Assembly (NCBI GenBank): GCA_013152415.1
Contig: JAADGI010000019.1
Span: forward strand, 1-64,000
Length of the DNA: 64,000 nt
From: Gammaproteobacteria bacterium
GTDB lineage: Bacteria; Pseudomonadota; Gammaproteobacteria; HyVt-429
Direction of reading: 5' to 3'
Shown: piece by piece, positions 36,801 to 46,324 of the stretch
Layout of the letters: every line of letters starts with the position of its first letter
Position numbering within the stretch: position 1 is the first letter of the stretch
Translations under genes and position numbers: made by a program
The notes under the pieces: generated by a model
Database searches by the model: none
What the model saw: the letters and a program-made list of their open reading frames with translations, nothing else
What the model was told of the DNA's origin: nothing

Positions 36801-39105
36801 CGACAACTCCGATAACTGTACCTTCGGTGAAATCCTGGATGCCAATGCCCAACCGGCCATTGGTACCGACTCCAAAATCAAATCCACCGCCCAAAGCTAT
36901 TGGAGCGCTACTGTAGATGGTGCAGAAATTGAGGAGGGCGGTGCCGGTGAAGAAGTCCCGATCTATAGCAGTAGAAATATTTATTCCTACACCGGAGTCG
37001 ATGACTCACCGACCGGCTATGTCGATCTGAGCCTGGGTGAGCACGCAGTCAATACCACAGCGGGACAAACCTTCTACGATACCATGGTGCTTGACCCGAC
37101 CCTGCTCGGCCTGCCAAGCGCCGCCACCACCGCCAATGTGGCCGAAGTCATCAATTGGATGCGTGGCCAGGACGTCAAGGACGAAAACGGCAGTGGCACT
37201 ACCACCGATGATCGCTGGACCTACCACGACCCCTTGCACAGCCGCCCCATACCCATCACCTACGGGGCACCCTTCTGCGCGGGTACCACCGGCGATATCG
37301 TCGTCGCCCCCGGCAAGGCCTGTGATGGGTTAATAGCAGGTGTTGACCGTGATGCCGACGAGGCTGTCCTCAAGCTCCTGGTCATGACCAATGATGGTGC
37401 CCTGCGCATGATCAATGCCGATGATGACCCTGCCAATACGGGTTATGGTGGAAAGGAAGAGTGGGTATTTTACCCCCGCGCCGTATTGACCAACCAGAAA
37501 GATCTTATGGACAACCTTGCCGGTGCCCACCTTTACGGCCTGGATGGCAGCATGTCGATATGGAAACAGGACAAGAGTGGCACCGCTGGCAACATTGAAG
37601 ACATCCCTGACGGTGTCATCGACCCCAGTATCGGCGACTTCGTGCGCGTCATCTTTGGCATGCGCCGGGGCGGACGCAATCTCTACGCCCTCGACATCAC
37701 ACCCAGCACAATACTGACAAACAAGGCCGATACCAGCTCGATTACACCCAAATTTATGTGGCGCATATTGGGTGGCACGGGCAACTTTGGCAGCCTGGGA
37801 CAAACCTGGTCTAAACCCACGGTTACCGACATCCGTGAATTCAAATCGGGGGGTAACGCCGACGACACCCAAAGCAGGACCGTTATTATTACCGGTGGTG
37901 GCTACGACACCAATCAGGATGCCCAATCAATCAGCACTACCACAGTGGATGGTGACGAGGTCGCCTTCGGTACCGATGCTATGGGTAACGCCATCTATAT
38001 CATAGACCCCGCAAATGGATCACGGATCTGGTGGGCCAGTGGTACGGGCTCCGGGGCCGATCTGGTGTTAGACAACATGAAATACAGCATTCCCGCTGAC
38101 GTGGTGTCCTACGATTCTGATGATGATGGTGAAACCGACCGCCTCTACGCCACCGATGTGGGCGGTCAGGTGTGGCGTATTGACCTGCCCGCCACTCTGG
38201 GCCAGGGCGGTGGCAACGATAAGGCCACCGGTGGACGCCTCGCCCAGATTTCTGACAACGGGGCCACACCAGCCGAAACCGACAAGCGTAAGTTCTTCTA
38301 CGCGGTCGATGTGGTGCAGGCATCAGAAACTCAATACTCCTATGTCAAAAAATACGACATTATCCCGGTTGTCAGCGGCAACCGTTCCCACCCTCTGGAC
38401 CTGGACGTACAGAACCGAGTGTATGCCTTCCGTGACTACTTTGTGGGCGATGGCGATATCATTCAGATGACCGGTGGCGTACCCAATAATTATCCCCAGT
38501 GTATCAACACCACCACGGAGCTTGCTGAGACCTGTAACCCAGCTAAACCTCTTACCGTTACGGGCACCGGTAGCGACCTTTACGACGCAACCGCAAACAC
38601 CATTCAGGAAGGGATTGCAACAGATCAGGCTGCTGCCCAACTGGCATACAAAAGATCCAATGGTTGGTATTTTGATCTCGTTGAGTCAAACGGCACCTGG
38701 ATCGGTGAGAAAGGATTATCGCGGGCCATCACCCTGGCGGGAAAATTGCTGTTCACTACCTTTATCCCCACACAGGCCACCAATGCCTGTCAGGGCAGTG
38801 AGGGAAGTGGCCGAGTCTATGCGGTAAGTGTCTATACTGGGGCGGCAGTCCTGGATCTAGACAATAGCGGGAACTCATCAGGTGGTGGTAATAACCTGTT
38901 AGGCACCGATCGTTTTCAGGAACTGGGGGGTGGTATACCCTCCGAAGTCGTGCCCGTATTCCTTAGGGACAGGGGAACGAGTGGCACAAACGGCACAAAC
39001 ATGAGTGGGGTCATTGGTATTGTCGGCACCAGTTCCGGTGCCGTGGCCATTGATCTCAAGATTGGCGTGCCCAGAGAGAAAACATTCTGGTTCCAGGAAA
39101 AATAA
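33838..39105 (+). CDS. pilY1: Type IV pilus tip adhesin PilY1 with an enlarged VWA domain
   Basis: The protein is 1,755 residues; Pseudomonas PilY1 is about 1,160. A signal peptide covers 1-25. The VWA domain begins at residue 44 (VLFVLDTSSSMNN, MIDAS). It is interrupted from about 100 to 705 by three related beta-rich modules with IPxGATxTSASIEF, VDWNDLA-type and TSIVQEIVDL signatures, then resumes (LKNIVDELQYKTGTPILSTL). The C-terminal beta-propeller shows GGTGNFGSLGQTWSKP and the calcium-loop motif DSDDDGETD near 1423. GGAG precedes ATG 33838. PilY1 controls pilus extension and retraction and adhesion at the tip. Confidence 0.93.
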   Translation: MVKLKNFLASLLLSGMLVSGSGIAEDIEIYFGGIAATANAVRPNVLFVLDTSSSMNNTDGTGITRLDRMKTALNSILDSSNNINVGLMRFHRMGGPVLYPVSYIDADANELEGNTSTPDADVVERVSSGSDDAEEDVSGTVQLASDKLDMGEVAAGSGTTISVRVNSDADDVEERVSDAYVYWNSSDLELPRDGSTQQIVGVRFNGVAIPAGATVTSASIEFEVDQYKTGVVDMDIWGDLSGNALAFTKNASAETATKKKVSTRTKTSKVDWNDLASPARNSKLTTPDLTSIVQEIVDLGGAGGWADGNSMVFIFEKDPLSAATGFRELESYGGESTAAPLLRITYASGAAGNQTVGVRFASVEIPQGATITSASLEFTAGNIDTDATKLRIYGENDASGNSNTFSTATNDISNRTLTTADVHWDNASTPLLASWTATDTTHTSPDLKTVVQEMVDNTNWCGGNAMSFIIKVPSSGSVGKRSGYSFESIATKAPLLRVNFDNTNPPATATGCINQTITARVSTGSDDAEESVTGAMNLTSTDLELVQEASTQKVGIRFRNLTIPQGATVISADITFTTDETSSVATNLDIYAQYTGDALAFTTANSNITAGTASDPRPLTAGVTWNNIPAWNVVGESGPNQTTPNLASIVQDVVNLGTWQPGNNMVFVIKGSGKRVAESFNGDAANAPRLRVMIQGGTGTGTSTLTTVRSRLKNIVDELQYKTGTPILSTLVEAARYFRGEEVLYGKQRGDAGSRSEFTRVSHFLSYCIKDIAGNVTCPGANTTGYPPFGVDRTPPCSADNPNSTACKSENIQGTPVYQTPITSECQSSYMILLSDGQGYISSAETGIYEPIQHVKSIVPTSTCGTHDSCAEDLVQAMNTADQCSLSGKQTITTYTIGFNIAGDTQFLTNLAAKGGGSFFAANSAAELATVFQNIIADILNVPSSFTAPALSVNAFNRLFNRNEVFLALFKPENEVAWHGNVKKYHLCDNSDNCTFGEILDANAQPAIGTDSKIKSTAQSYWSATVDGAEIEEGGAGEEVPIYSSRNIYSYTGVDDSPTGYVDLSLGEHAVNTTAGQTFYDTMVLDPTLLGLPSAATTANVAEVINWMRGQDVKDENGSGTTTDDRWTYHDPLHSRPIPITYGAPFCAGTTGDIVVAPGKACDGLIAGVDRDADEAVLKLLVMTNDGALRMINADDDPANTGYGGKEEWVFYPRAVLTNQKDLMDNLAGAHLYGLDGSMSIWKQDKSGTAGNIEDIPDGVIDPSIGDFVRVIFGMRRGGRNLYALDITPSTILTNKADTSSITPKFMWRILGGTGNFGSLGQTWSKPTVTDIREFKSGGNADDTQSRTVIITGGGYDTNQDAQSISTTTVDGDEVAFGTDAMGNAIYIIDPANGSRIWWASGTGSGADLVLDNMKYSIPADVVSYDSDDDGETDRLYATDVGGQVWRIDLPATLGQGGGNDKATGGRLAQISDNGATPAETDKRKFFYAVDVVQASETQYSYVKKYDIIPVVSGNRSHPLDLDVQNRVYAFRDYFVGDGDIIQMTGGVPNNYPQCINTTTELAETCNPAKPLTVTGTGSDLYDATANTIQEGIATDQAAAQLAYKRSNGWYFDLVESNGTWIGEKGLSRAITLAGKLLFTTFIPTQATNACQGSEGSGRVYAVSVYTGAAVLDLDNSGNSSGGGNNLLGTDRFQELGGGIPSEVVPVFLRDRGTSGTNGTNMSGVIGIVGTSSGAVAIDLKIGVPREKTFWFQEK

Positions 39106-39123
39106 GACTTAACTTAACCAGAC

Positions 39124-39148
39124 AGGGCAATCTATTCTTGCCCTTTTT
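39124..39148 (+). terminator. Rho-independent terminator between pilY1 and pilE
   Basis: AGGGCAA (39124-39130), loop of seven bases, TTGCCCT (39138-39144) and T-run 39144-39148. It would stop part of the pilY1 transcript before pilE, which starts 13 bases later. Confidence 0.75.
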
Positions 39149-39160
39149 AAGGTGTAATTT

Positions 39161-39643
39161 ATGATGCTATCGTTGAATATTAGTTATTCTGGCATGCACC
39201 ATCGCCATGGACATAAACTGCATGCCGGCTTTACGCTGATAGAGTTGATGATAGTCGTCGCAATCATTGCGATACTTGCGGCAGTGGCCGTACCAACCTA
39301 TACCGATCAAGTTCGCAAAAGTCGCCGTTCTGCAGCACAAATCGCCTTGGTGGAAATGGCCAATCGTCAGGAACTCTTTTTTGCAGACAACTTCGCCTAC
39401 ACCAATGACATGACCGCACTCCCCTACAGTACCACTTCAGCTGCAGGTGGCTTTTATACCTTGTCGGTAAGCAACCTCAACGTGGCACCCCCTGGATTTA
39501 CCCTGACGGCCCAGGCCAATCCTGCCAAAGACCAGGTTAACGATACCAATTGCAAAACTTTCACCCTGACGGACACTGGGGTCAAGGCCTCGACCAACTC
39601 GAGTGACGGCGTCAGCACCGGCTGTTGGGCGGCAGGACAATAA
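39161..39643 (+). CDS. pilE: Type IV pilin PilE-like
   Basis: The 160-residue pilin has the signal ending HKLHAG-FTLIELMIVVAIIAILAAVAV, with E5 present, the PilE helix (YTDQVRKSRRSAAQIALVEMANRQELFFADN) and a disulfide-type C-terminal pair (NDTNC, STGCWAAG). Its length and form fit the minor pilin PilE in the operon; it could also be the major subunit in this organism. AAGG lies 7 bases before ATG 39161. Confidence 0.88.
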   Translation: MMLSLNISYSGMHHRHGHKLHAGFTLIELMIVVAIIAILAAVAVPTYTDQVRKSRRSAAQIALVEMANRQELFFADNFAYTNDMTALPYSTTSAAGGFYTLSVSNLNVAPPGFTLTAQANPAKDQVNDTNCKTFTLTDTGVKASTNSSDGVSTGCWAAGQ

Positions 39644-39730
39644 TAAGCTTGCCTGGGTGACAATCACTGCTCTTTGATAAGATCATCATTACGCCCACAG
39701 GTATGGGTAACGATGGTAGGCCACTATCCG

Positions 39731-40657
39731 TCATTGATGGCGTAATTCGACAGGTAAAGAGAAGGCCACATTTTCCGGGCGCCCATCAATCTGTGATACT
39801 TGCTTCGCGCCCCAATCCTTCAGTCTGGTGATCACCTGTTCCACCAGGATCTCGGGTGCCGAGGCACCGGCGGTGACACCGACCTGCTCACAACCTTCAA
39901 TCCATTCCTGTCGAATATCTTGGGCACCATCAATGAGATAGGCGGACACACCCATCTTCAAGGCAATCTCTTTGAGTCGATTGGAGTTGGAACTGTTTAC
40001 TGAACCTACAACCAAAACCACATTACACTGGGATGCCAGATTCTTCACCGCATCCTGGCGATTCTGGGTGGCATAACAAATATCTTCCTTGCGTGGACCA
40101 CGAATATGAGGGAAGCGTTTGCGCAATGCGTCGATAACGCGCGCGGTATCGTCCATAGATAAAGTGGTCTGGGTGACATAGGAAAGTGCCTGGGGAGTAT
40201 CAACTTCGAGAATCGACACATCTTCAGTAGTCTCCACCAGGTACATGCCCTCCTCCGCCTGACCCAAGGTACCCTCGACTTCCGGGTGGCCCGCATGGCC
40301 GATCAAAACCACTTCATCACCGTCCTTGCGATGCCGCATCACTTCCATATGAACTTTAGTCACCAACGGACAGGTGGCATCAAAAACCTTAAGGTCACGC
40401 TCATCGGCCTCACTCCTGACCTTTTTTGACACCCCATGGGCACTGAAGATCACCGTGGCACCATCCGGTATATCGGATAACTCATCCACGAAAACCGCGC
40501 CATCACGACGCAGACGGTCCACCACAAAACGATTGTGCACCACTTCATGGCGCACATAGATGGGTGGACCAAAGAGTTCCAGGGCACGCTCAACGATTTC
40601 GATAGCCCGGTCCACACCGGCACAAAAGCCCCGAGGATTGGCAAGAATAACTTTCAT
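39731..40657 (-). CDS. ispH: 4-hydroxy-3-methylbut-2-enyl diphosphate reductase
   Basis: IspH makes IPP and DMAPP in the MEP isoprenoid pathway using a [4Fe-4S] cluster. The three cluster cysteines are C12 ([10 protein letters not shown]), C96 ([11 protein letters not shown]) and C194 ([11 protein letters not shown]). Other motifs are [17 protein letters not shown] and [12 protein letters not shown]. The 308-residue length is normal. It is the last gene of the ribF-ileS-lspA-fkpB-ispH group and is convergent with pilE. Confidence 0.97.
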   Translation of the reverse strand: MKVILANPRGFCAGVDRAIEIVERALELFGPPIYVRHEVVHNRFVVDRLRRDGAVFVDELSDIPDGATVIFSAHGVSKKVRSEADERDLKVFDATCPLVTKVHMEVMRHRKDGDEVVLIGHAGHPEVEGTLGQAEEGMYLVETTEDVSILEVDTPQALSYVTQTTLSMDDTARVIDALRKRFPHIRGPRKEDICYATQNRQDAVKNLASQCNVVLVVGSVNSSNSNRLKEIALKMGVSAYLIDGAQDIRQEWIEGCEQVGVTAGASAPEILVEQVITRLKDWGAKQVSQIDGRPENVAFSLPVELRHQ

Positions 40658-40695
40658 GGTGGTTCCGTAATTTAAGTAAGTATCTTATCACCGCT

Positions 40696-40900
40696 TTGCC
40701 GCAAAGATGCTAAGGCGCAAAGAGAAGATAATTCTGACAACCCCAATCTGCCCAAATGACACCAACTTAAACCAATCGCACCGTCATTCCGGATGGAACA
40801 CAGCGGAAATCCGGAATCCAGCAATCTTTTTATATACTCGATTCCGGGTCAAGCCCGGAATGGTGTCACTTTACTTTGCGTCTTAGCGTCTTTGCGGCAA
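40696..40900. repeat. Third inverted-repeat element (GCAAAGATGCTAAGGCGCAAAG type) between fkpB and ispH
   Basis: 27-bp inverted arms at 40696-40722 and 40874-40900 differ at two positions and enclose 151 bp. Nested inside are GTCATTCCGGATGG/CGGAATCCAG repeats of the second common intergenic type (see 44872 and 50999). No gene is seen. The element sits upstream of ispH and just 3' of fkpB. Confidence 0.65.
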
Positions 40901-40901
40901 A

Positions 40902-41354
40902 TCACTCTAAATCTTTAGATCTCTCCACATCCAGAATTTTAATCTCAAAATCAAAGTCATGCCCGATCAAGGGATGATTGAAATCCACCGAGGCCTTGTT
41001 GTCTTGTATGGATTGCACCACCCCCGGCACGTCATCCCCCGCTGGTGTAGTAAAACCGTATACCGTGCCCACATCCACTTGCATGGCTTCGGGAAAATCG
41101 ATCAGGTCGATATCGTGCACCAGATCCTCGTCATAGTAACCAAACACCTCTTGATCGGCCGACACATCATAGGTCTCGTGATCACCGGCCTTAAGGCCCA
41201 TCAACAAAAACTCCAGGGGCTCCACCAACTCACCACCACCCAGCACCAGGGTTAAAGGCTCATCATCAAAGGTTGAGTCGAACTCCTTACCGTCTTTGAG
41301 TTTCAAGCGTAGGTGCAGGTTCACCTTGGAACCGTGTTTGATTACTTCCGTCAT
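40902..41354 (-). CDS. fkpB: FKBP-type peptidyl-prolyl isomerase (SlpA/FkpB)
   Basis: The 150-residue protein has the FKBP core split by an insert-in-flap domain as in SlpA/FkpB: EVIKHGSKVNLHLRLKLKDG, FDSTFDDEPLTLVLGGGELV, then the flap (YDEDLVHDIDLIDFPEAMQ) and DFNHPLIGHDFDFEIKILDV. It assists folding of cytoplasmic or ribosome-bound clients. ATG 41354 lies 4 bp after the lspA stop; the frame upstream runs into lspA. Confidence 0.92.
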   Translation of the reverse strand: MTEVIKHGSKVNLHLRLKLKDGKEFDSTFDDEPLTLVLGGGELVEPLEFLLMGLKAGDHETYDVSADQEVFGYYDEDLVHDIDLIDFPEAMQVDVGTVYGFTTPAGDDVPGVVQSIQDNKASVDFNHPLIGHDFDFEIKILDVERSKDLE

Positions 41355-41358
41355 GACA

Positions 41359-41832
41359 TCAGTCCCCTGTCGTACCCCATCTAATCCCGAAGGCATCCAA
41401 TATCAGCAAGGCCGCACCTATAAAAATGGCCGAGTCGGCCACATTAAAGGCAGGCCAATGCCAACCCGCATAATGCAAATCAACAAAATCCACCACATGT
41501 CCCAACATCAGGCGATCAGTAACATTTCCCAGGGCACCGCCCAGCACTAATAATAAGGCGATGGCGACCTGAATATCCTTCCGGCCAAGCCCCCTGAGAT
41601 AGATTAAGATAAACACCGAAATCCCTATGGCTACGGTTACAAAAAACAGGTTTTGCCATCCGCTGGCGCTGTTTAAAAACCCAAATGCCGCACCGGTGTT
41701 ATAGACCAGAACAAAGTTGAAGAATGGCGTGATCTCCATGGGGGCCTGCCCGAGTAAGGCCGACACTGCAATATGCTTGGTGATCTGGTCGAGCATCAGC
41801 ACCACCACCGCGATCCAGGTTAACTTTAACAC
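41359..41832 (-). CDS. lspA: Lipoprotein signal peptidase II
   Basis: This 157-residue inner-membrane aspartyl protease cleaves prolipoproteins such as BamC and the SPOR protein in this window. The catalytic pair is D115 (GHVVDFVDLH) and D133 (FNVADSAIF). Four hydrophobic helices are visible. Motif NTGAAFGFL is also present. The start is GTG 41832. It is placed between ileS and fkpB, the common gammaproteobacterial order. Confidence 0.96.
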   Translation of the reverse strand: MLKLTWIAVVVLMLDQITKHIAVSALLGQAPMEITPFFNFVLVYNTGAAFGFLNSASGWQNLFFVTVAIGISVFILIYLRGLGRKDIQVAIALLLVLGGALGNVTDRLMLGHVVDFVDLHYAGWHWPAFNVADSAIFIGAALLILDAFGIRWGTTGD

Positions 41833-41926
41833 AAGGGCACTTCTGCTAATTTGTTGGCCCCTTCTCTCTCCGGGAGAAGGTGAAAATGAAGGGACATTTG
41901 GGCAAAAACATTAAAGGAAGCGCCCA

Positions 41927-44770
41927 TTAGACAAAATGCCTCAGTTCACCGCCGCCTGTAGTGTTATCCACACAGCGCCCACAAATCTGCGGATGGCTGC
42001 TGTTGGCACCCACATCCTCGCGGTGGTGCCAACAACGTATGCACTTCTCGTGGCCACTGGCGTTGACCACCAAGGCCAGATTCTCAGTCGTCCCTTTGCA
42101 CCAGCCTGTCCCCAGGTCCAGGGTGTCTGTTGGCCGATCCGCGTAGGGAAAAACCCGGGCATAAGAGGTGATGAAGGCAAACCGGGCCTCATCGTCCAGG
42201 CTCTTTAACACCTTGAGTGTCTCACCTTCGCAGTAGAATTCCACTTCCGCGTCTAAAGACGAACCGATGGTCTTGTCCGCACGCAGTTTTTCCAACTCAG
42301 CGCCCAGGGCTATCCTGACATTGGCGATGAGCTGCCAGCGGGTCAACATCTTATCGGCATCCTTGGCCAACGGAATATCATACCAGGCAGCAAGAAACAC
42401 ACTGTCATCGCGCTCACCGGGCATGTAACGCCAGATCTCCTCGGCAGTAAAACTCAAAATAGGTGCCAACCAGCGGGTCATGGCCTCCAGGATATGGAAC
42501 ATGGCGGTCTGGGCCGAACGCCGTGATCGACTGTCTTTGGGTGTGGTATACAAACGGTCCTTCAAGACGTCCAGATAAAACCCACCCATGTCCATGATGC
42601 AGAATTGGTGCACCAACTGGTAGATTTGATGAAAATTAAAGTCCTCATAGGCCTCCAGAATGCGCCCCTGAACCTGGGCAGCCCGGGCCAGGGCCCATTG
42701 CTCAACCTCTAACAATTCATTCACGTCCAACGGGTCTTTTGCCGGATCAAAGTCGGCCAGGTTACCCAGCAAGAAGCGTGTAGTATTGCGCACCCGGCGA
42801 TAGGTGTCGGCGACGCGCTTTAAAATTTCATCGGAAATACTCATCTCGCTACGATAATCCGTGGCCGCCACCCACAGCCGCAAGACATCGGCACCCTGGG
42901 CCTTGATAATCTTTTGCGGCAAGATGGTATTGCCCAGGGACTTGGACATCTTTTTACCCTTCGAGTCCACGGTAAAACCATGGGTCAGGGCGGTCTTGTA
43001 GGGGGCCGACCCCTCCATCGCTATGGCCGAGAGCAGGGCAGACTGAAACCAGCCCCGGTGCTGATCCGAGCCCTCCAGATAGAGGTCCGCCGGAAAGGTC
43101 AATTCCTCCCGTGGCTTCAACACACAGGCATGGGTCACCCCGGAATCGAACCACACATCCAGAATGTCGGTGACCTTTTCGTAATCGGCGGCGTCAGCCC
43201 CGATCAGTTCACTGGGATCTAAATCAAACCAGGCCTCAACACCGCCTTGTTCCACCCGCTGGGCCACTTCCTCGATGAGGCGGACACTGTCGGGATGGGG
43301 GCTATTGTCGCGTTTGTGTATGAACAAGGTAATGGGTGTGCCCCAACTACGCTGGCGCGACACACACCAGTCGGGGCGACCGGCCACCATGGACTCGATA
43401 CGGGCCTCACCCCATTGGGGAATCCACCGAACCTTTTTGATTTGTTCAAGCCCCTTGGCGCGCAGACCCTCCCGATCCATGCCGATAAACCATTGGGGGG
43501 TGGCGCGAAAAATAATCGGTGTCTTATGCCGCCAGCAGTGGGGATAACTGTGCTGTAGTTTTTCCGCATGCACCAGAGTGCCCTTTTCCCGCAGCACCTC
43601 GATCACATGGTCATTGGCCTTAAAGACATGCTCACCCCCAAACAATGGCGTATCATCGAAAAAGCAACCGTTCCCCCCCACCGGGTTATCGACTTCCAGG
43701 CCGTATTCACGACCCACGATGTAATCGTCCTGGCCATGACCGGGGGCGGTATGCACGGCACCGGTACCCGCCTCGGTGGTGACGTGTTGGCCCAGAATTA
43801 CCGGGACTTGGCGATCATAAAAGGGATGATGCAAGGACAATCCATCCAGGCGACTGCCACTGCAATGGGCCACCACCTGATGATCCTCGATGCCATAACG
43901 TTGTAAAACTGAGCTTAAAAGTGCCTCGGCCACCAGCACACGTTCGGGCCCCTGGCCCAAGTCACATTGCACCACCACGTATTCCAGCTCGGGATGCAGG
44001 GCCACAGCCCGATTGGCCGGCAGGGTCCAAGGTGTGGTGGTCCAGATGATCACGCTGATGGCACCGCCACCCGGTCCCTGCACTGTCGCCACACAGCGAT
44101 CCATGAATTTCTCCGCGTCCACCGCCCTGAATCGTACATCGATGGCGGGGGAAGCCTTGTCCTGGTACTCCACCTCGGCCTCGGCCAGGGCCGATCCACA
44201 ATCGCTACACCAATGCACCGGCATGGCACCGTGATAGAGGTGACCGTTCTTGAACACCTCGCCCAGAGCGCGGACAATATTGGCCTCGAACATCGGGTCC
44301 ATGGTGAGGTAGGGATCATCCCAGTCCCCTACTACACCCAAACGAATAAAATCCGCCTTCTGCCCGGCCACCTGTTTGTTGGCGTATTCCCTACAGGCTT
44401 TACGAAAGGTCTGGGCGTCCACCTTGTGACCGGCCTTGCCGATCTTCTTTTCTACCTGGAGTTCAATGGGCAGGCCGTGGCAGTCCCACCCCGGCACATA
44501 GGGGGCATCAAAGCCACTCAGGGTTTTGGACTTGACGATGATGTCTTTGAGCACCTTGTTGACCGCATGGCCCAAGTGGATATCGCCATTGGCATAGGGG
44601 GGGCCATCGTGAAGCACATACTTGGGACGACCGGCCCCGGCCTCGCGCAGCTTTTTATAGAGGCCAATCTCATCCCAGCGCTTGATTATCTCCGGCTCCC
44701 GATTGGCCAGGTTGGCACGCATGGGAAAATCCGTCTGTGGCAGATTCAGGGTATCTTTATAGTCAGTCAT
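41927..44770 (-). CDS. ileS: Isoleucyl-tRNA synthetase
   Basis: The 947-residue class I synthetase has the HIGH-type [20 protein letters not shown] signature, the KMSKS loop [12 protein letters not shown], an editing domain ([17 protein letters not shown]; ...[16 protein letters not shown]) and a C-terminal zinc finger with [13 protein letters not shown] and CGRCVDN. Length is close to E. coli IleS (938). It sits between ribF and lspA as in most gammaproteobacteria. Confidence 0.98.
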   Translation of the reverse strand: MTDYKDTLNLPQTDFPMRANLANREPEIIKRWDEIGLYKKLREAGAGRPKYVLHDGPPYANGDIHLGHAVNKVLKDIIVKSKTLSGFDAPYVPGWDCHGLPIELQVEKKIGKAGHKVDAQTFRKACREYANKQVAGQKADFIRLGVVGDWDDPYLTMDPMFEANIVRALGEVFKNGHLYHGAMPVHWCSDCGSALAEAEVEYQDKASPAIDVRFRAVDAEKFMDRCVATVQGPGGGAISVIIWTTTPWTLPANRAVALHPELEYVVVQCDLGQGPERVLVAEALLSSVLQRYGIEDHQVVAHCSGSRLDGLSLHHPFYDRQVPVILGQHVTTEAGTGAVHTAPGHGQDDYIVGREYGLEVDNPVGGNGCFFDDTPLFGGEHVFKANDHVIEVLREKGTLVHAEKLQHSYPHCWRHKTPIIFRATPQWFIGMDREGLRAKGLEQIKKVRWIPQWGEARIESMVAGRPDWCVSRQRSWGTPITLFIHKRDNSPHPDSVRLIEEVAQRVEQGGVEAWFDLDPSELIGADAADYEKVTDILDVWFDSGVTHACVLKPREELTFPADLYLEGSDQHRGWFQSALLSAIAMEGSAPYKTALTHGFTVDSKGKKMSKSLGNTILPQKIIKAQGADVLRLWVAATDYRSEMSISDEILKRVADTYRRVRNTTRFLLGNLADFDPAKDPLDVNELLEVEQWALARAAQVQGRILEAYEDFNFHQIYQLVHQFCIMDMGGFYLDVLKDRLYTTPKDSRSRRSAQTAMFHILEAMTRWLAPILSFTAEEIWRYMPGERDDSVFLAAWYDIPLAKDADKMLTRWQLIANVRIALGAELEKLRADKTIGSSLDAEVEFYCEGETLKVLKSLDDEARFAFITSYARVFPYADRPTDTLDLGTGWCKGTTENLALVVNASGHEKCIRCWHHREDVGANSSHPQICGRCVDNTTGGGELRHFV

Positions 44771-45115
44771 ACTTTGAATTCAAATTGCAAAAAACCAAAG
44801 CTGCACATAGTAGAGGCAACACGAATTATTGGCAAAGGTTTATGGAAATATTCTTAGGTTAGTTCCGTTCCCCGTCATTCCGTAAGGAAGTGGAGACCCG
44901 GAATCCGGGGCACTCCATCTGGCATGCTACCTGGATTCCCGTGAACCAGGGAAAGCGGGAGTTACCCGACATCGCTATCAACGGGTGTCGGCGGCATGGA
45001 CGCTGCCGTCAAGCGTACAGGGACGTATTGACCGCGTCCCGCCGATAGCGATGTCGGGCAACTAAATTGAACTCATCAGTACGTTGAGCTGGAAAAAGGT
45101 GTTTGGAGACAATCA
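44771..45115. repeat. 345-bp ileS-ribF gap filled with intergenic repeats
   Basis: It holds a GTCATTCCG...CGGAATCC repeat at 44872-44911 and a structured unit with 15-bp arms CCCGACATCGCTATC at 44965-44979 and its inverse at 45044-45058. The latter encloses GGGACG...CGTCCC (45020-45040), which would fold as an inner stem. No gene is seen. Confidence 0.6.
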
Positions 45116-46042
45116 CTACCGTCCAAAGTATTCCCTGGCCTCAACCACATCCGCATCAATCTGGGCCTTTAGGGCCTCAAAGTCATCGAATCGTCGCTCA
45201 TCACGCAACTTGTGCTTAAAGTTCACATTCACATAGTGACCATAGATGTCCTTATCAAAATCAAATAAGTGGACTTCCAGTAAGGTCCGGGTCCCGTCTA
45301 CGGTGGGCCGGGTCCCCACATTGGCCACCCCGGCCACCGGCTCCCCCTCGATCCCAAACAGCTCTACCGCAAACACTCCCCGCAACGGGACATTTTTGCG
45401 ATGCAGGTGGATATTGGCAGTGGGAAAGCCAATAGTGCGACCGCGCTTGTCGCCATGGGCCACCCGACCACACATTCGATAAGGCCGACCGAGCAACTTC
45501 TCGGCCACCACCAGGTCCCCGGCCGCCAGGGCCTTACGGATACGGGTACTGGAGACCCGCTCCCCATCTACCGTAAAACTGTGCATATTGACCACCTGAA
45601 AACCGTGGTCCCCTCCAACCCGCTGTAACATGGCAAAGTCACCACGGCGATCGTGGCCAAACCGAAAATCATCCCCCACCACCAGATACTTCACCCCCAA
45701 ACCCTTAAAAAGAATATCGTGAATAAAGTTCTCCGCCACCATCCCGGAAAACCGACTGTCGAAACGGGCACACAAGACCCGATCTACGGAATAGCGGCGC
45801 AAGGCCAGGAGCTTTTCCCGCAGCCGCGTCAACCGCGCCGGGGCCTGATCCGGGGCAAAAAATTCCTGGGGCTGGGGCTCAAATATCATCACCGTGGACG
45901 GGACCCCAAAGTGGTCCGCCTGTTCTGCCAACTGACCGATCACCGCCTGGTGCCCCAGATGCACACCATCGAAATTGCCAATGGTGGCCACACAGCCATG
46001 ATGACGGGGTTGTAGATTGTGAAGACCGCGAATTAATTCCAT
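45116..46042 (-). CDS. ribF: Bifunctional riboflavin kinase/FAD synthetase
   Basis: This 308-residue enzyme phosphorylates riboflavin to FMN and adenylates it to FAD. The N-terminal FAD-synthetase part has IGNFDGVHLGHQAVI and DDFRFGHDRRGDFAML; the C-terminal kinase part has GRTIGFPTANIHL and the VNFKHKLRDERRFDD end. It heads the ribF-ileS-lspA-fkpB-ispH group. Confidence 0.96.
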   Translation of the reverse strand: MELIRGLHNLQPRHHGCVATIGNFDGVHLGHQAVIGQLAEQADHFGVPSTVMIFEPQPQEFFAPDQAPARLTRLREKLLALRRYSVDRVLCARFDSRFSGMVAENFIHDILFKGLGVKYLVVGDDFRFGHDRRGDFAMLQRVGGDHGFQVVNMHSFTVDGERVSSTRIRKALAAGDLVVAEKLLGRPYRMCGRVAHGDKRGRTIGFPTANIHLHRKNVPLRGVFAVELFGIEGEPVAGVANVGTRPTVDGTRTLLEVHLFDFDKDIYGHYVNVNFKHKLRDERRFDDFEALKAQIDADVVEAREYFGR

Positions 46043-46195
46043 AAAAACAATAAGTTATATTGCACTCTTGGAGCAGAGCATAACGATTAGCTCAGAACAA
46101 TTCCAGGGGGCGAACAGCTCTGGCCCCAGGAAAGTGGCAAACAGCCTGCTTTTACAGCAAACTCATACCCTTTCGGGCTACCCCCAACCCTACTC

Positions 46196-46225
46196 TATCT
46201 GATTAATTTCATTGTTAATCAGATA
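46196..46225. promoter_or_regulatory. Dyad of 11-bp arms upstream of the small antitoxin-like ORF
   Basis: TATCTGATTAA (46196-46206) and TTAATCAGATA (46215-46225) form a perfect palindrome with an 8-base loop, 100 bp before ATG 46325. It could be an operator for autoregulation or a weak terminator for other transcripts. No U-tract follows. Confidence 0.5.
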
Positions 46226-46324
46226 GTTATCGTTTTATTCCTAAAGTGCCTTTACAAACAACTTTAATAGAGGATACTTGTCGTCAGTTAAGCGCATACC
46301 GGCCACAATAGCGGAGAACGGGCC

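Noticed and set aside
39125..39160. Independent promoter for pilE
   Set aside because: The short gap holds a terminator and a ribosome site, but no convincing -35/-10 pair was found.
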